Shown here one piece after another: positions 19,465 through 27,703 of a stretch of 64,000 nucleotides of DNA. Both the position numbers and the translations under genes were made by a program. Each line of letters opens with the position of its first letter. Position 1 is the first letter of the stretch. The notes beneath the pieces were generated by a model. That model saw only the letters and a program-made list of their open reading frames with translations. It had not been told where the DNA came from and did no database searches. Source of the stretch: Variovorax sp. IB41 (GTDB lineage: Bacteria > Pseudomonadota > Gammaproteobacteria > Burkholderiales > Burkholderiaceae_C); contig NZ_JAEFCB010000010.1 in the NCBI RefSeq assembly GCF_016405905.1, forward strand, positions 186,001-250,000. The letters run 5' to 3'.

Positions 19465-19917
19465 TCAGTGAGGTGGAAAGCCGCCATCCTGCCCGACATG
19501 CCCGCTCGCGACTTCGCCGAAATTGCGGTCGCCCGCATGGGCCAGGTTCATGAGCGCGATGCAACCCGCGGGCGCCGCGGACGGTTGGCCGCTGCGCCGA
19601 TAGTCCCGGGGCGGCACGCCGAAGTGCCGGGTGAAGAGGCGCGAAAAACTCCCCAGGTCGGTAAACCCCAGGGCCAGGCCGATCTGCGTGGCCGGCTCGT
19701 CGCTGGCCAACAGCATCGCCCGCGCGCGCTCCAGCCGCGCGCGCGTGCGGCATTGCAAGGGCGTCTCGCCGAAGAGCGCGCTGAACTGGGTGATGAAGTG
19801 CGAGGTCGACAGGCCCGCCTCGCGCGCCAGGTCCGCCACCCGGGCCGGCGGCTCCAGTTCGAACTGGAGCCGGTCGCGCGCATCGCACAGGCGGCGCAGC
19901 AGGTCGGGCAAGATCAT
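19465..19917 (-). CDS. Short AraC-family regulator
   Basis: The protein is 150 residues, essentially only the AraC DNA-binding domain: VADLAREAGLSTSHFITQFSALFGETPLQ as first HTH and ATQIGLALGFTDLGSFSRLFTRHFGVPPRDYR as second (quoted in parts). A short C-terminal tail rich in His/Gly follows. It sits 13 bases after the MerR gene and 14 before the VOC gene, so the three form a leftward operon divergent from the metal ATPase. It probably responds to the same signal as its VOC partner rather than to metal. Confidence 0.87.
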   Translation of the reverse strand: MILPDLLRRLCDARDRLQFELEPPARVADLAREAGLSTSHFITQFSALFGETPLQCRTRARLERARAMLLASDEPATQIGLALGFTDLGSFSRLFTRHFGVPPRDYRRSGQPSAAPAGCIALMNLAHAGDRNFGEVASGHVGQDGGFPPH

Positions 19918-19930
19918 GGCGAGGCCAATC

Positions 19931-20404
19931 TCAGGCCGGGCGCCTGGCCGACGTGCCGTGCAGCGAGCCGTGCACGTGGCCCGCATGCTGGCCGAAGGTC
20001 TCGGGCGCGAGCGCGGTGGTGTCCAGCTCCTGCAGGATGCCGCAGGCATTGGCCGATTCGGGCCCGCAGCACTGCAGGCGCAGCGCCTTCAGTTGCTTCT
20101 CGAGGGTCTTGAGTTCGGAGATGCGCGCTGCCACGTGGCCGATGTGGTCGTCCAGCAGCTGGTTGACCTGGCCGCAATCGTCCTGCGGCGCGTCGCGGAA
20201 TTTCAGCAGGCTGCGGATCTCGTCCAGCGTCATGTCCAGCGAGCGGCAGCGCCGGATGAAGCCCAGGCGCTGGGCGTGCTCGTCGTCGTAGATGCGGTAG
20301 TTGCCATCGGTGCGCGCGGGCGCGGGCAGCAGCTGCTCGCGCTCGTAGTACCGGATGGTTTCGACCGGCGTGTTCGCGGCCTTGGCGAGTTCACCGATTT
20401 TCAT
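19931..20404 (-). CDS. cadR: MerR-family Cd/Pb/Zn-responsive regulator (CadR/PbrR type)
   Basis: This 157-residue protein has the MerR winged HTH at the N-terminus (MKIGELAKAANTPVETIRYYE), a long dimerisation helix with one cysteine (C77 region, DDCGQVNQLLDDH) and a C-terminal metal loop LQCCGPESANAC. Three spaced cysteines of this kind coordinate Cd, Pb or Zn in CadR/PbrR/ZntR relatives. It is divergent from the P-type ATPase, whose promoter has the long spacer that MerR proteins activate by twisting. Which metal it prefers cannot be read safely. Confidence 0.9.
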   Translation of the reverse strand: MKIGELAKAANTPVETIRYYEREQLLPAPARTDGNYRIYDDEHAQRLGFIRRCRSLDMTLDEIRSLLKFRDAPQDDCGQVNQLLDDHIGHVAARISELKTLEKQLKALRLQCCGPESANACGILQELDTTALAPETFGQHAGHVHGSLHGTSARRPA

Positions 20405-20436
20405 GATGCGGCAAATCGAAGTGAAGGGATTTGCGT

Positions 20437-20467
20437 TTGACTCTACACCTGCTTCAGGGTTTCCAAT
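20437..20467 (+). promoter_or_regulatory. MerR-type promoter/operator of the metal ATPase gene
   Basis: A -35 TTGACT (20437-20442) and a weak -10 TCCAAT (20462-20467) are separated by 19 bases, the over-long spacer typical of MerR-activated promoters. The spacer is filled by an inverted repeat ACTCT...AGGGT within 20440-20460, like known CadR/ZntR operators. The predicted transcript would begin only one or two bases before the ATG at 20475, suggesting leaderless mRNA. Confidence 0.7.
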
Positions 20468-20474
20468 CGACTTC

Positions 20475-22766
20475 ATGACGAACCAGAACGCCCTGAAGCC
20501 CGTGACGCCGGCCCTTCATCAAGACCACGACCACGGTCACGATCATTCGCATGGCCATCCTCATGCGCATGCAGAAACAAGCTGCTGCGGCAGCCCGGTC
20601 TGCGCCTCGTCCCCCGCCGCGGACACCGCCGACATTCCCAAGGGCGCCTTGCTCTTTCGCATTCCCACGATGGACTGCGCGGTCGAAGAATCCGAAATCC
20701 GCCGCGCGCTCGAGCCGGTTGCGGGCGTCAAGGGCCTGCGCTTTCGCCTCGGCGAACGCACGATGGCCATCACGGCCGACGATGCGGCCTTGCCCCAGGC
20801 GCTCGATGCGATCCGCAAGGCCGGCTTCAAGCCCGAGCCGGTCGGCGATGCAGCCGACCCGGCCACCCCTGTCGTCCCGGCGCGCATCGCGGGCATGAGC
20901 ACCGGCCTCGCGCGCCTGGTCGCCGCGCTGGTGCTGGCCATCGCGGCCGAATCGATCTCGTTCCTCGCGCTCGAAGGCAAGGGCTTCATGGCCGTCGAGA
21001 TGGGGCTCGCGCTCGCGGCCATCGGCCTCGCGGGCCTGGACACCTACAAGAAGGGCTTCGGCGCGCTGGTGCGCGGCCGCCTCAACATCAACGCGCTGAT
21101 GGCCGTCGCCGTAACGGGCGCCTTCGTCATCGGCCAGTGGCCCGAGGCCGCGATGGTGATGGCGCTCTATGCAATCGCCGAACTGATCGAAGCGCGCGCC
21201 GTGGACCGCGCCCGCAATGCGATCCAGGGCCTGCTCGCGCTCTCGCCCGAAGAGGCCGAGGTGAAGCAGCCCGACGGCAGCTGGCAGACGGTGCGCGCCG
21301 ACGCGGTGCCGCTCGACGCCATCGCCCGCATCCGCCCCGGCGAGCGCGTGCCGCTGGACGGCGTGGTGACCGCGGGCCTGAGCGCCATCGACCAGGCGCC
21401 CGTCACGGGCGAGAGCATTCCGGTCGACAAGACCGTCGGCGATGCGGTCTTCGCGGGCACTATCAACCAGACCGCCGCGCTGGAATTCCGTGTCACGGCC
21501 GTGGCCGCCAACACCACGCTCGCGCGCATCATCCACGCGGTCGAAGAGGCGCAGGGCACGCGTGCGCCCACGCAGCGCTTCGTCGACAAGTTCGCCGCCA
21601 TCTACACGCCCACGGTCTTCGTGCTGGCGCTGGCGATTGCGCTGTTCGCGCCGCTGTTCATGGACTGGACCTGGCTGCAGGCCCTCTACAAGGCGCTGGT
21701 GCTGCTGGTCATCGCCTGCCCGTGCGCGCTGGTGATCTCCACGCCCGTCACGGTCGTGAGCGCGCTCGCATCGGCCGCGCGGCGCGGCATCCTCATCAAA
21801 GGCGGCACCTACCTCGAGGAGGCGCGCAAGCTCAAGGCGGTGGCGTTCGACAAGACCGGCACCATCACCGAAGGCAAGCCCAAGCTGGTCGAGTCGACGC
21901 TGCTCGATGCATCGGGCAACGAGGCGGCGGTGTTCGCGATCGCCGCGAGCATCGCGGGCCGCTCGGACCATCCGGTGTCCAAGGCCATCGCCGCGGGCCT
22001 GAAGGGCGAGCGCGCAGAGGTCGGCGATTTCACCGCGCTGCCGGGCCGCGGCGTGCAGGCCGCGCTTTCGGGCCAGACCTACATGCTCGGCAACCACCGG
22101 CTGATCGAGGAGAAGGGCCTGTGCACGCCGGCGCTCGAAGCCGAGCTCCAGCGCCATGAAGAGGCCGGCCGCACCGTGACGCTGCTCGCATCGGGCCAGG
22201 CCGTGCTCGCGCTCTTCGCCGTGGCCGACACCATCAAGGAATCGTCGCAGGCCGCCGTGGCCGAGCTGCGCGCGCTGGGCGTCGTGCCCGTGATGCTCAC
22301 CGGCGACAACGCCGCGACCGCCAGGACCATCGGCGCCCACGCCGGCATCGAGGACGTGCGCGGCAACCTGCTGCCCGAGGAAAAGCTCGGCGCCATCCAG
22401 GCGATGCAGGCGCGCTACGGCGCGGTGGCGATGACCGGCGACGGCATCAACGACGCCCCCGCGCTCGCGCAGGCCGACATCGGCTTCGCCATGGGCGGCG
22501 CGGGCACCGACACCGCGATGGAAGCGGCCGACGTGGTCATCATGAACGACGACCTGCGCCGCATTCCCGAGACCATCCGCCTCTCGCGCCGCGCGCACGC
22601 GGTGCTCTGGCAGAACATCACGCTGGCGCTGGGCATCAAGGGCGTGTTCTTCGTGCTCGCGGTGTTCGGCAGCGCGACGATGTGGATGGCGGTGTTCGCG
22701 GACATGGGAGCGAGCCTCCTGGTGGTGGCGAACGGGCTGCGGTTGATGCGGGCCGAGAAAGGCTGA
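20475..22766 (+). CDS. Heavy-metal P1B-type ATPase (Cd/Zn/Pb exporter)
   Basis: The 763-residue inner-membrane pump exports divalent soft metals. It has a His-rich N-terminus (residues 16-33, HDH/HGH repeats) with CCGSPVC, then a metal-binding ferredoxin-like domain whose usual CxxC is reduced to TMDCAVEE. The transport motif is C415-P-C417, the phosphorylated D459 is in DKTGT, and GDGIND is near the C-terminal side. These mark subgroup P1B-2 (ZntA/CadA/PbrA). The ATG at 20475 is used because the promoter overlaps any earlier codon. It is divergent from the MerR regulator that should control it. The CMD gene converges three bases after its stop. Confidence 0.94.
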   Translation: MTNQNALKPVTPALHQDHDHGHDHSHGHPHAHAETSCCGSPVCASSPAADTADIPKGALLFRIPTMDCAVEESEIRRALEPVAGVKGLRFRLGERTMAITADDAALPQALDAIRKAGFKPEPVGDAADPATPVVPARIAGMSTGLARLVAALVLAIAAESISFLALEGKGFMAVEMGLALAAIGLAGLDTYKKGFGALVRGRLNINALMAVAVTGAFVIGQWPEAAMVMALYAIAELIEARAVDRARNAIQGLLALSPEEAEVKQPDGSWQTVRADAVPLDAIARIRPGERVPLDGVVTAGLSAIDQAPVTGESIPVDKTVGDAVFAGTINQTAALEFRVTAVAANTTLARIIHAVEEAQGTRAPTQRFVDKFAAIYTPTVFVLALAIALFAPLFMDWTWLQALYKALVLLVIACPCALVISTPVTVVSALASAARRGILIKGGTYLEEARKLKAVAFDKTGTITEGKPKLVESTLLDASGNEAAVFAIAASIAGRSDHPVSKAIAAGLKGERAEVGDFTALPGRGVQAALSGQTYMLGNHRLIEEKGLCTPALEAELQRHEEAGRTVTLLASGQAVLALFAVADTIKESSQAAVAELRALGVVPVMLTGDNAATARTIGAHAGIEDVRGNLLPEEKLGAIQAMQARYGAVAMTGDGINDAPALAQADIGFAMGGAGTDTAMEAADVVIMNDDLRRIPETIRLSRRAHAVLWQNITLALGIKGVFFVLAVFGSATMWMAVFADMGASLLVVANGLRLMRAEKG

Positions 22767-22769
22767 GGC

Positions 22770-23348
22770 CTACCAGCGCGCGGCCCATTTCTCCAACGGC
22801 ACGCGCGCCGCATTGCACACATAGCTCACCGCGTGGTACCACCCCGCGAGCATCATCAGCTCGATCAGTTGCGCGTGACTCCAGTGTTCGCTGAGCGATT
22901 GCCAGAGCTCGTCGTCGATGTCGCTGCGGTCGTGCAACTGGTCGACCATCGATACCAGCAGCCTGTCGCGCGGCGCGAGCAGTTCCACGTCTTCGGCGAC
23001 CGACGCCATCACGCGCCGATCGACTGCGCTGAACCCCGCCGCATCGGCAAACGCCGCGACGTGCACGCCCCATTCGTACTCGGCGCCGCAGCGGGCGCAG
23101 GCGCGGGTGATCACCACCTCGCGGTCGCGCAGGCCGACGGCGGCCTTCCGGCCCAGCAGGTAACGGCCCAGCCCCAGCGTCCGCTCGGCGAGTTCGGGGT
23201 TCACGGCCAGCACGCGGAAGAGCGCGAGGATCTCGGGCTGTCCGGGCGGATTCATCCGCGCCAGCAGGTCGGCGATGGGTTCGGGGAAGGGCGCTTCGAG
23301 CGGTGGAATGCGTGGCGCGCTGAGGGGTGGCAGGGCGGCGGTCGTCAT
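22770..23348 (-). CDS. Carboxymuconolactone decarboxylase (AhpD-like) family protein
   Basis: This 192-residue all-helical protein carries the CMD/AhpD core REVVITRACARCGAEYEWGVHV, that is a CxxC pair with the nearby E and H that make a peroxidase-like or decarboxylase centre. Closely similar proteins are annotated only as CMD family; a thiol peroxidase role is plausible from the CxxC. It is divergent from an HxlR regulator, with two matching palindromes between them, so it is probably the regulated target. Its stop is three bases from that of the metal ATPase. Confidence 0.9.
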   Translation of the reverse strand: MTTAALPPLSAPRIPPLEAPFPEPIADLLARMNPPGQPEILALFRVLAVNPELAERTLGLGRYLLGRKAAVGLRDREVVITRACARCGAEYEWGVHVAAFADAAGFSAVDRRVMASVAEDVELLAPRDRLLVSMVDQLHDRSDIDDELWQSLSEHWSHAQLIELMMLAGWYHAVSYVCNAARVPLEKWAARW

Positions 23349-23377
23349 GGTCGGAATCCTTCGTAGAATGCGTCGAA

Positions 23378-23400
23378 ATCGCTACGAAAAGCGTAGCGAT
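23378..23400. promoter_or_regulatory. HxlR operator 1 (9-bp arms)
   Basis: Perfect inverted repeat ATCGCTACG-N5-CGTAGCGAT in the 119-bp region between the divergent CMD and HxlR genes. It is closer to the CMD gene start (23348), so it would sit over that promoter. Confidence 0.75.
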
Positions 23401-23412
23401 CCGGCGCAGTCT

Positions 23413-23435
23413 ATCGCTACGAAATGCGTAGCGCA
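23413..23435. promoter_or_regulatory. HxlR operator 2
   Basis: A second copy, ATCGCTACG-N5-CGTAGCGCA, matches operator 1 in the seven inner bases of each arm and in arm spacing. Centres of the two sites are 35 bp apart, so two dimers could bind on nearly the same face of the helix and co-regulate both genes. Confidence 0.7.
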
Positions 23436-23467
23436 AGAGGGGCCCGTTCGATCACCGGAAGCACGAT

Positions 23468-23800
23468 ATGGACAACGAAGAAACATCGGCCTCGCAGCCC
23501 GCGTCCCCCACGCCCCCCGCGGCGCGGCGGCCCATCATGCGATTGCTGGAGCAGCTGGGCCGCAAGGGCACGCTGCGCATCCTGTGGGAGTTGCGCGATG
23601 GCTCGCCGCAGAGCTTCAGGGCGCTGCGCACGAGCACGGAGGACATGTCGCCCTCGGTGCTGAACGACCGGCTCAAGGAGTTGCGCGCGGCTGGCGTCGT
23701 CGAGCTCTCGGGCACGGGCTACGTGCTCACCGAGGCGGGCGGCGAACTCGTCAAGCGGTTGACGCCGCTCAACCAGTGGGCCAACCGCTGGTTCGAATGA
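23468..23800 (+). CDS. HxlR-family transcriptional regulator
   Basis: This 110-residue winged-helix protein has the HxlR pattern LLEQLGRKGTLRILWELRDG, then FRALRTSTEDMSPSVLNDRLKELRAAGVVE as the recognition helix, and a wing ending LTEAGGELV. It lacks the usual N-terminal redox cysteine of the HypR/QorR type. It is transcribed away from the CMD gene, with two perfect or near-perfect palindromes in the gap. It is likely a repressor of both genes that responds to an electrophile or oxidant. Confidence 0.9.
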   Translation: MDNEETSASQPASPTPPAARRPIMRLLEQLGRKGTLRILWELRDGSPQSFRALRTSTEDMSPSVLNDRLKELRAAGVVELSGTGYVLTEAGGELVKRLTPLNQWANRWFE

Positions 23801-24010
23801 CCCTGTATTTCATCTGCAATCGTTCCCGCTTCATCTGAATCGGCCGCGCCGCGCGCGCAATTCGTGCGCAACGCGCGCTTTGCAAAGTAGAGCCCGAGAC
23901 AAGCACCGCCCCCGGTGCCTGGATCACCCAGTGTTGGCTCGGGGCCTGCCGGACGCGTGTCTGCCGGCGCACCCCTTCTACTTTTTCAGATGCGCAAGAA
24001 GGAAACGATC

Positions 24011-24493
24011 ATGAAGAAACTCAATGCCGCCATGGCTGCCCTTGCCGCCACCTTGATGCTCACCGCCGCCGGCGCCGCCTCGGCCCAGAGCCTGACCCGC
24101 GCCGAAGTCGTCGCGCAACTGAAGGCGGCGCAGGCCAGCGGCCAACTGGCTGCACTGACGGGCGAAGACAGCGGCTCGGCCTACCTGTCGCGCCACTTCC
24201 AATCGAGCGAACCGCGCTCTGAAGTGAAGGCCGAACTGGCGCAGGCCAAGGCCGACGGCACGCTCGGCGTGCTGGTCGCCAGCGACAGCGGCTCGGCGTA
24301 TCTCTCGCGCAATTTCAAGTCGACCGAGCCGCGCGCCGAGGTCAAGGCCGAGCTGGCCACTGCCGAGAAGAGCGGCCACTTCGATGCGCTCTACGGCGAA
24401 GACAGCGGCTCGTTCTTCCTCGCGCACGGCGGCAACGCGGTGGCGACGAACAGCGCCGTCGCGATGGCCACGCCTCAGAACGCAGGCCAGTGA
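24011..24493 (+). CDS. DUF4148-domain exported protein with three internal repeats
   Basis: This 160-residue protein has a signal peptide (MKKLNAAMAA...AGAASAQ, cut after residue 26). Three copies follow of a unit of about 40 residues: R-[AS]-E-V-[KV]-A-[EQ]-L-x-A...G...L...[DS]-S-G-S-[AF]. Copies lie near 30-68, 70-108 and 109-138. Such DUF4148 proteins are common in Burkholderiales and uncharacterised. AAGGAAA precedes the ATG; the frame is open upstream but has no signal there. The next gene starts at GTG within its stop (GTGA), so the three genes to 26417 form one operon. Confidence 0.88.
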   Translation: MKKLNAAMAALAATLMLTAAGAASAQSLTRAEVVAQLKAAQASGQLAALTGEDSGSAYLSRHFQSSEPRSEVKAELAQAKADGTLGVLVASDSGSAYLSRNFKSTEPRAEVKAELATAEKSGHFDALYGEDSGSFFLAHGGNAVATNSAVAMATPQNAGQ

Positions 24494-24963
24494 GCGCCAC
24501 GTCACCACGCCGGCAGCGCGGCATCGCGCTGGCGGCCGTAGTGGGCGCCGCGCTGGTCGCTGCCGCGGGCGTGCTGCCCGCGGCGGCCGACTCGCTCGCC
24601 GCCGCCTTCGCCGCCGAGAACGACGCGGCCATGAACCGCATGATGGCCGCGATGGAGATCAAGCCCTCGGGCGACGTCGACCGCGATTTCGCCGCGATGA
24701 TGATCCCGCACCACCAGGGCGCGATCGAGATGGCGCAGGCCGAGTTGCGCTACGGCCGCAACGAGCAGCTGCGCCGCATCGCGCAGGAAATCATCGTCGA
24801 GCAGCAGCAGGAGATCGCGGCGATGCACCTCGCGCTCGGCCAGCCGCTGCCGCCTTCGGCACCCGCGCCCACGCAGGGCCTTTCCGCCACCAACACAACA
24901 GATGCCATGCCGCATCGGCACACGATGCCCGGCATGCACATGGAGCACCGAGACAACCCATGA
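24490..24963 (+). CDS. DUF305-domain exported protein
   Basis: This 157-residue protein uses a GTG start that overlaps the upstream stop. A hydrophobic signal segment covers residues 12-33. The DUF305 core has the hallmark MMIPHHQGAIEMAQ (residues 71-84), a paired histidine helix of the ferritin-like family, and a C-terminal HRHTMPGMHMEH tail rich in His and Met. His/Met-rich tails often bind copper or silver. DUF305 proteins are frequently found in metal-resistance clusters, but no biochemical role is firmly established. The next gene overlaps by ATGA. Confidence 0.88.
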   Translation: MSATSPRRQRGIALAAVVGAALVAAAGVLPAAADSLAAAFAAENDAAMNRMMAAMEIKPSGDVDRDFAAMMIPHHQGAIEMAQAELRYGRNEQLRRIAQEIIVEQQQEIAAMHLALGQPLPPSAPAPTQGLSATNTTDAMPHRHTMPGMHMEHRDNP

Positions 24964-26417
24964 CCCCCATTCGTCAAGCTGTCGCGCTGCTGTGCGCATC
25001 GCTAGCCTTCGCCACGTCGTTCGCGCACGCAGGGCAGGCCCCTGGTGCCGCCGCGTCCGCCGACATTCCGGTGAGCCACCGCGACCGCCTCTATGCCGCC
25101 GAGCAGTTCTCCAACACCGTCTCCGTGACAGACCCGGCCGACAACAGGCTGCTGGGCGTGATCCGCCTGGGCGATCCGTCGCCCGGCAACTTCAGCCCGC
25201 TCTACAAGGGCCAGGTGCTGGTGCACGGCATGGGCTTCTCGCCCGACCATCGAACGCTGGCCATCGTGTCGATCGGCTCCAACTCGGTGACCTTCATCGA
25301 CACCGCGACCAATGCGGTCAAGCACACCACCTACGTCGGCCGCTCGCCGCACGAGGCCTTCTTCACGCCCGACGGCAAGGAGGTGTGGGTCACGGTGCGC
25401 GGGGAGAACTACGTGTCGGTGATCGACGCGGCCACCTTCCAGGAGAAGACCCGCATCGTCACGCCCGCCGGGCCCGGCATGCAGATCTTCTCGCCCGACG
25501 GCAAGTACGGCTACGTGTGCTCGTCGTTCAACCCCGAGACCGTGGTGATCGACACAGCCAGTAAGCAGATCGTCGGCCGCGTGAAGCAGAACAGCCCCTT
25601 CTGCCCCAACATCGCCGCCACGCCCGATGGCAAGCAGGTGTGGTTCACCCTCAAGGACGTGGGCCGCACGATGGTGTTCGACGCGAAGCCGCCGTTCGCT
25701 GTCATCAAGTCGTTCGACACCGGGCCGATCACCAACCACGTCAATTTCGCCGCCACGAAGAAGGGCACCTTCGCCTACGTGACCGTTGGCGGGCTCAACC
25801 AGGTGAAGGTGTTCCGCACCGACGATTTCTCGCAGGTCGCGACCATCCCGGTGGGCAAGCTGCCGCACGGCATCTGGCCCTCGGGCGACGGCTCGCGCAT
25901 CTATGTGGGGCTGGAGAACGCCGATGCGCTCGCCGTCATCGACACCGCGACGAACAAGGTCGTGGGCGAAGTGCCCATCGGCCAGGCGCCGCAGGCGATC
26001 GCCTATGTGCCGAACGCGGTGCCCGAAGGCGATGGCACGCAAGGGCTGCAGCCGCTCGGCGTGGCGGGTCAGGCCGCGCACCTCACGCTCATGGCCGTGC
26101 AGGGCGACAAGGCGGGTGCGCCTACCAGCGTGACGCTGTTCGACCAGGGGTTGACGCAGGTGCTGCAGGCCTCCGCGACGGGGCTCGAGCCGAAGTCGCC
26201 TTACGTGCTCGCGCTTGCCGAGCAGCCCGACGGCGGCGGCGCGCTGCAGCCGCTGGCCAACTTCATGACCAACCCGGCGGGCTCGGCCATCGTGAACGCG
26301 ATCGGGCCGATCCGGCAGATCGTGCAGTCGAGTGCGGATGCCTCGCGCCGGTACCTCGTGATCGCGCCGCAGGTGGCGGGCCAGCCCGGCAAGCCGGTGC
26401 AGGTGCAAAGCCTCTGA
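24960..26417 (+). CDS. YncE-like beta-propeller protein (YVTN family), exported
   Basis: This 485-residue protein has a signal peptide of about 24 residues (ending SFAHA-G). About seven repeats follow of the type S-V-T-D/V-I-D-x-A-T-x-K/N-x-V-V-G-x-I-x-V-G, the YVTN/YncE beta-propeller. The last 120 residues lie beyond the propeller and are unassigned. Such proteins act in the periplasm, sometimes binding DNA or metal/haem carriers. It is the third gene of a translationally coupled operon after DUF4148 and DUF305, and it is followed four bases later by a convergent response regulator. Confidence 0.87.
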   Translation: MTPIRQAVALLCASLAFATSFAHAGQAPGAAASADIPVSHRDRLYAAEQFSNTVSVTDPADNRLLGVIRLGDPSPGNFSPLYKGQVLVHGMGFSPDHRTLAIVSIGSNSVTFIDTATNAVKHTTYVGRSPHEAFFTPDGKEVWVTVRGENYVSVIDAATFQEKTRIVTPAGPGMQIFSPDGKYGYVCSSFNPETVVIDTASKQIVGRVKQNSPFCPNIAATPDGKQVWFTLKDVGRTMVFDAKPPFAVIKSFDTGPITNHVNFAATKKGTFAYVTVGGLNQVKVFRTDDFSQVATIPVGKLPHGIWPSGDGSRIYVGLENADALAVIDTATNKVVGEVPIGQAPQAIAYVPNAVPEGDGTQGLQPLGVAGQAAHLTLMAVQGDKAGAPTSVTLFDQGLTQVLQASATGLEPKSPYVLALAEQPDGGGALQPLANFMTNPAGSAIVNAIGPIRQIVQSSADASRRYLVIAPQVAGQPGKPVQVQSL

Positions 26418-26421
26418 AGCT

Positions 26422-27162
26422 TCAGTTCAGCGCGTCGACCTGCGTGTCGAACACATAACCCGCACCGCGCTCGGTGCGGATGAACTGCGGCGCCGAGGCA
26501 TCGACCTCGATCTTTCGCCTGAGGCGCAGGATCTGCACGTCGATCGACCGGTCGTACACCTCCGCGCCGTGCAGGCGCGAGAGCTCGAGCAGCTGGTCGC
26601 GCGAGAGCACGCGCTGCGGCGCCTCGCACAGCGCCAGCAGCAGGTTGAATTCGCCGTTGCTCAGCTCCACCCGCCGGCCGTCCGGCGCGGTGAGGCGGCG
26701 CACCAGCACGTTCAGTTCCCAGCCCGCGAAGCGGTAGGCCCGCCGCTCGGTGCCGCCCTTGGCCGGCGCCGCCGCGATGGCGTCGCGCTGCACCTGGTAG
26801 CGCCGCAGCACCGCACGGATGCGCGCGAGCAGCTCGCGGTTGCTGAAGGGCTTGGTGATGTAGTCGTCGGCCGCGATCTCCAGGCCCATCACGCGGTCGG
26901 CCTCATCGCGCTTGCCGGTCACGATGATCACCGGGATGGCGCTGGTCTCGCGCAGGTGGCGCGCCAGGTGCATGCCGTCCTCGCCGCCCAGGCGCAGGTC
27001 CAGCACCACCAGGTCGATGACCGATTCCGCGAGCGCCTTCTTCATCTCGGCGCCCGAGACGGCGGTGGTCACGCGCAGCTCGTTCTCGGTGAGGTACTCG
27101 GCCATCAGTTCCCGGATGGCCGGATCGTCGTCGACAACAAGGATGTGGTGGCTGGCGCTCAT
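26422..27162 (-). CDS. OmpR-family response regulator
   Basis: This 246-residue protein has a receiver domain (residues 5-120: acidic VDDDP, phospho-acceptor D55 in LVVLDLRL, K in ITKPFSN) and a winged-helix output domain (residues 140-240, with NGEFNLLLAL and DRSIDVQILRLRRKIE). I used the ATG at 27162 because the receiver begins there. It is divergent from a single-domain receiver and hybrid kinase at 27315-30241, which may be its signalling partners. A 7-bp inverted repeat lies between them. Confidence 0.92.
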   Translation of the reverse strand: MSASHHILVVDDDPAIRELMAEYLTENELRVTTAVSGAEMKKALAESVIDLVVLDLRLGGEDGMHLARHLRETSAIPVIIVTGKRDEADRVMGLEIAADDYITKPFSNRELLARIRAVLRRYQVQRDAIAAAPAKGGTERRAYRFAGWELNVLVRRLTAPDGRRVELSNGEFNLLLALCEAPQRVLSRDQLLELSRLHGAEVYDRSIDVQILRLRRKIEVDASAPQFIRTERGAGYVFDTQVDALN

Positions 27163-27173
27163 GGAGGCGAAGG

Positions 27174-27213
27174 GTAATGCAACTTCGCTGCGCGCGGCGT
27201 GCGGGCGCATTAC
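27174..27213. promoter_or_regulatory. Inverted half-sites GTAATGC...GCATTAC
   Basis: Two perfect 7-bp inverted half-sites (27174-27180 and 27207-27213) are separated by 26 bases, about 33 bases centre to centre, in the gap between divergent signalling genes. They could bind two regulator monomers on the same face or be a chance repeat. No promoter consensus is evident. Confidence 0.3.
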
Positions 27214-27314
27214 AGATGAAACGCCCGCGCCGCCGCCGACATGAGCGCGGCATGTGCAGGAGCGCCAATAGCGTCATGGCGGCAACCCGCGCCGCCCGCA
27301 CCTGCAGAGAGACC

Positions 27315-27689
27315 ATGCCCACCGTCGTAGTGATCGAGGAAGATAGCGCCATGCGAACACTGATTTGCGAATGGCTGCTGGGCGAGGGCTACGCCGTGCG
27401 GGCGCTGCCCGCGCAGGGCCTCGCCACCTCCTCCCACGGCGGTAGCGAGGCAGACCTGGTGATCGTCGATGTGCCCGACCTGCGGGGCGGCGGCGCCGAC
27501 ACCGTGCGCGCCGTGCGGGCCGGCTATCCGCGCGCGGCGCTCATCGGCCTCTCGACCCGCCTGGGCCGCAGCCTGCACAGCGACTCGAACCCCGCGCGCG
27601 CCCTCGGGCTGCGCCGCCTCGTCGCCAAGCCCTGCGCACGCGGCGAGCTGCTCCAGGCCGTGGCCGACACCATCGGCGCGGCGCACTGA
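27315..27689 (+). CDS. Single-domain response regulator receiver
   Basis: This 124-residue protein consists only of a receiver domain. It starts VVVIEEDSAMRTLIC, with the acidic pair E-D; the acceptor Asp lies in ADLVIVDVP, the Ser switch in LIGLSTR and the Lys in LVAKPCARGEL. No output domain follows. It precedes the hybrid kinase gene by 14 bases, so it is probably a phosphate shuttle or sink in that pathway. The receiver is somewhat diverged around the acceptor (VDVPDLRG). Confidence 0.8.
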   Translation: MPTVVVIEEDSAMRTLICEWLLGEGYAVRALPAQGLATSSHGGSEADLVIVDVPDLRGGGADTVRAVRAGYPRAALIGLSTRLGRSLHSDSNPARALGLRRLVAKPCARGELLQAVADTIGAAH

Positions 27690-27703
27690 GAACGCGTGAC
27701 GCC

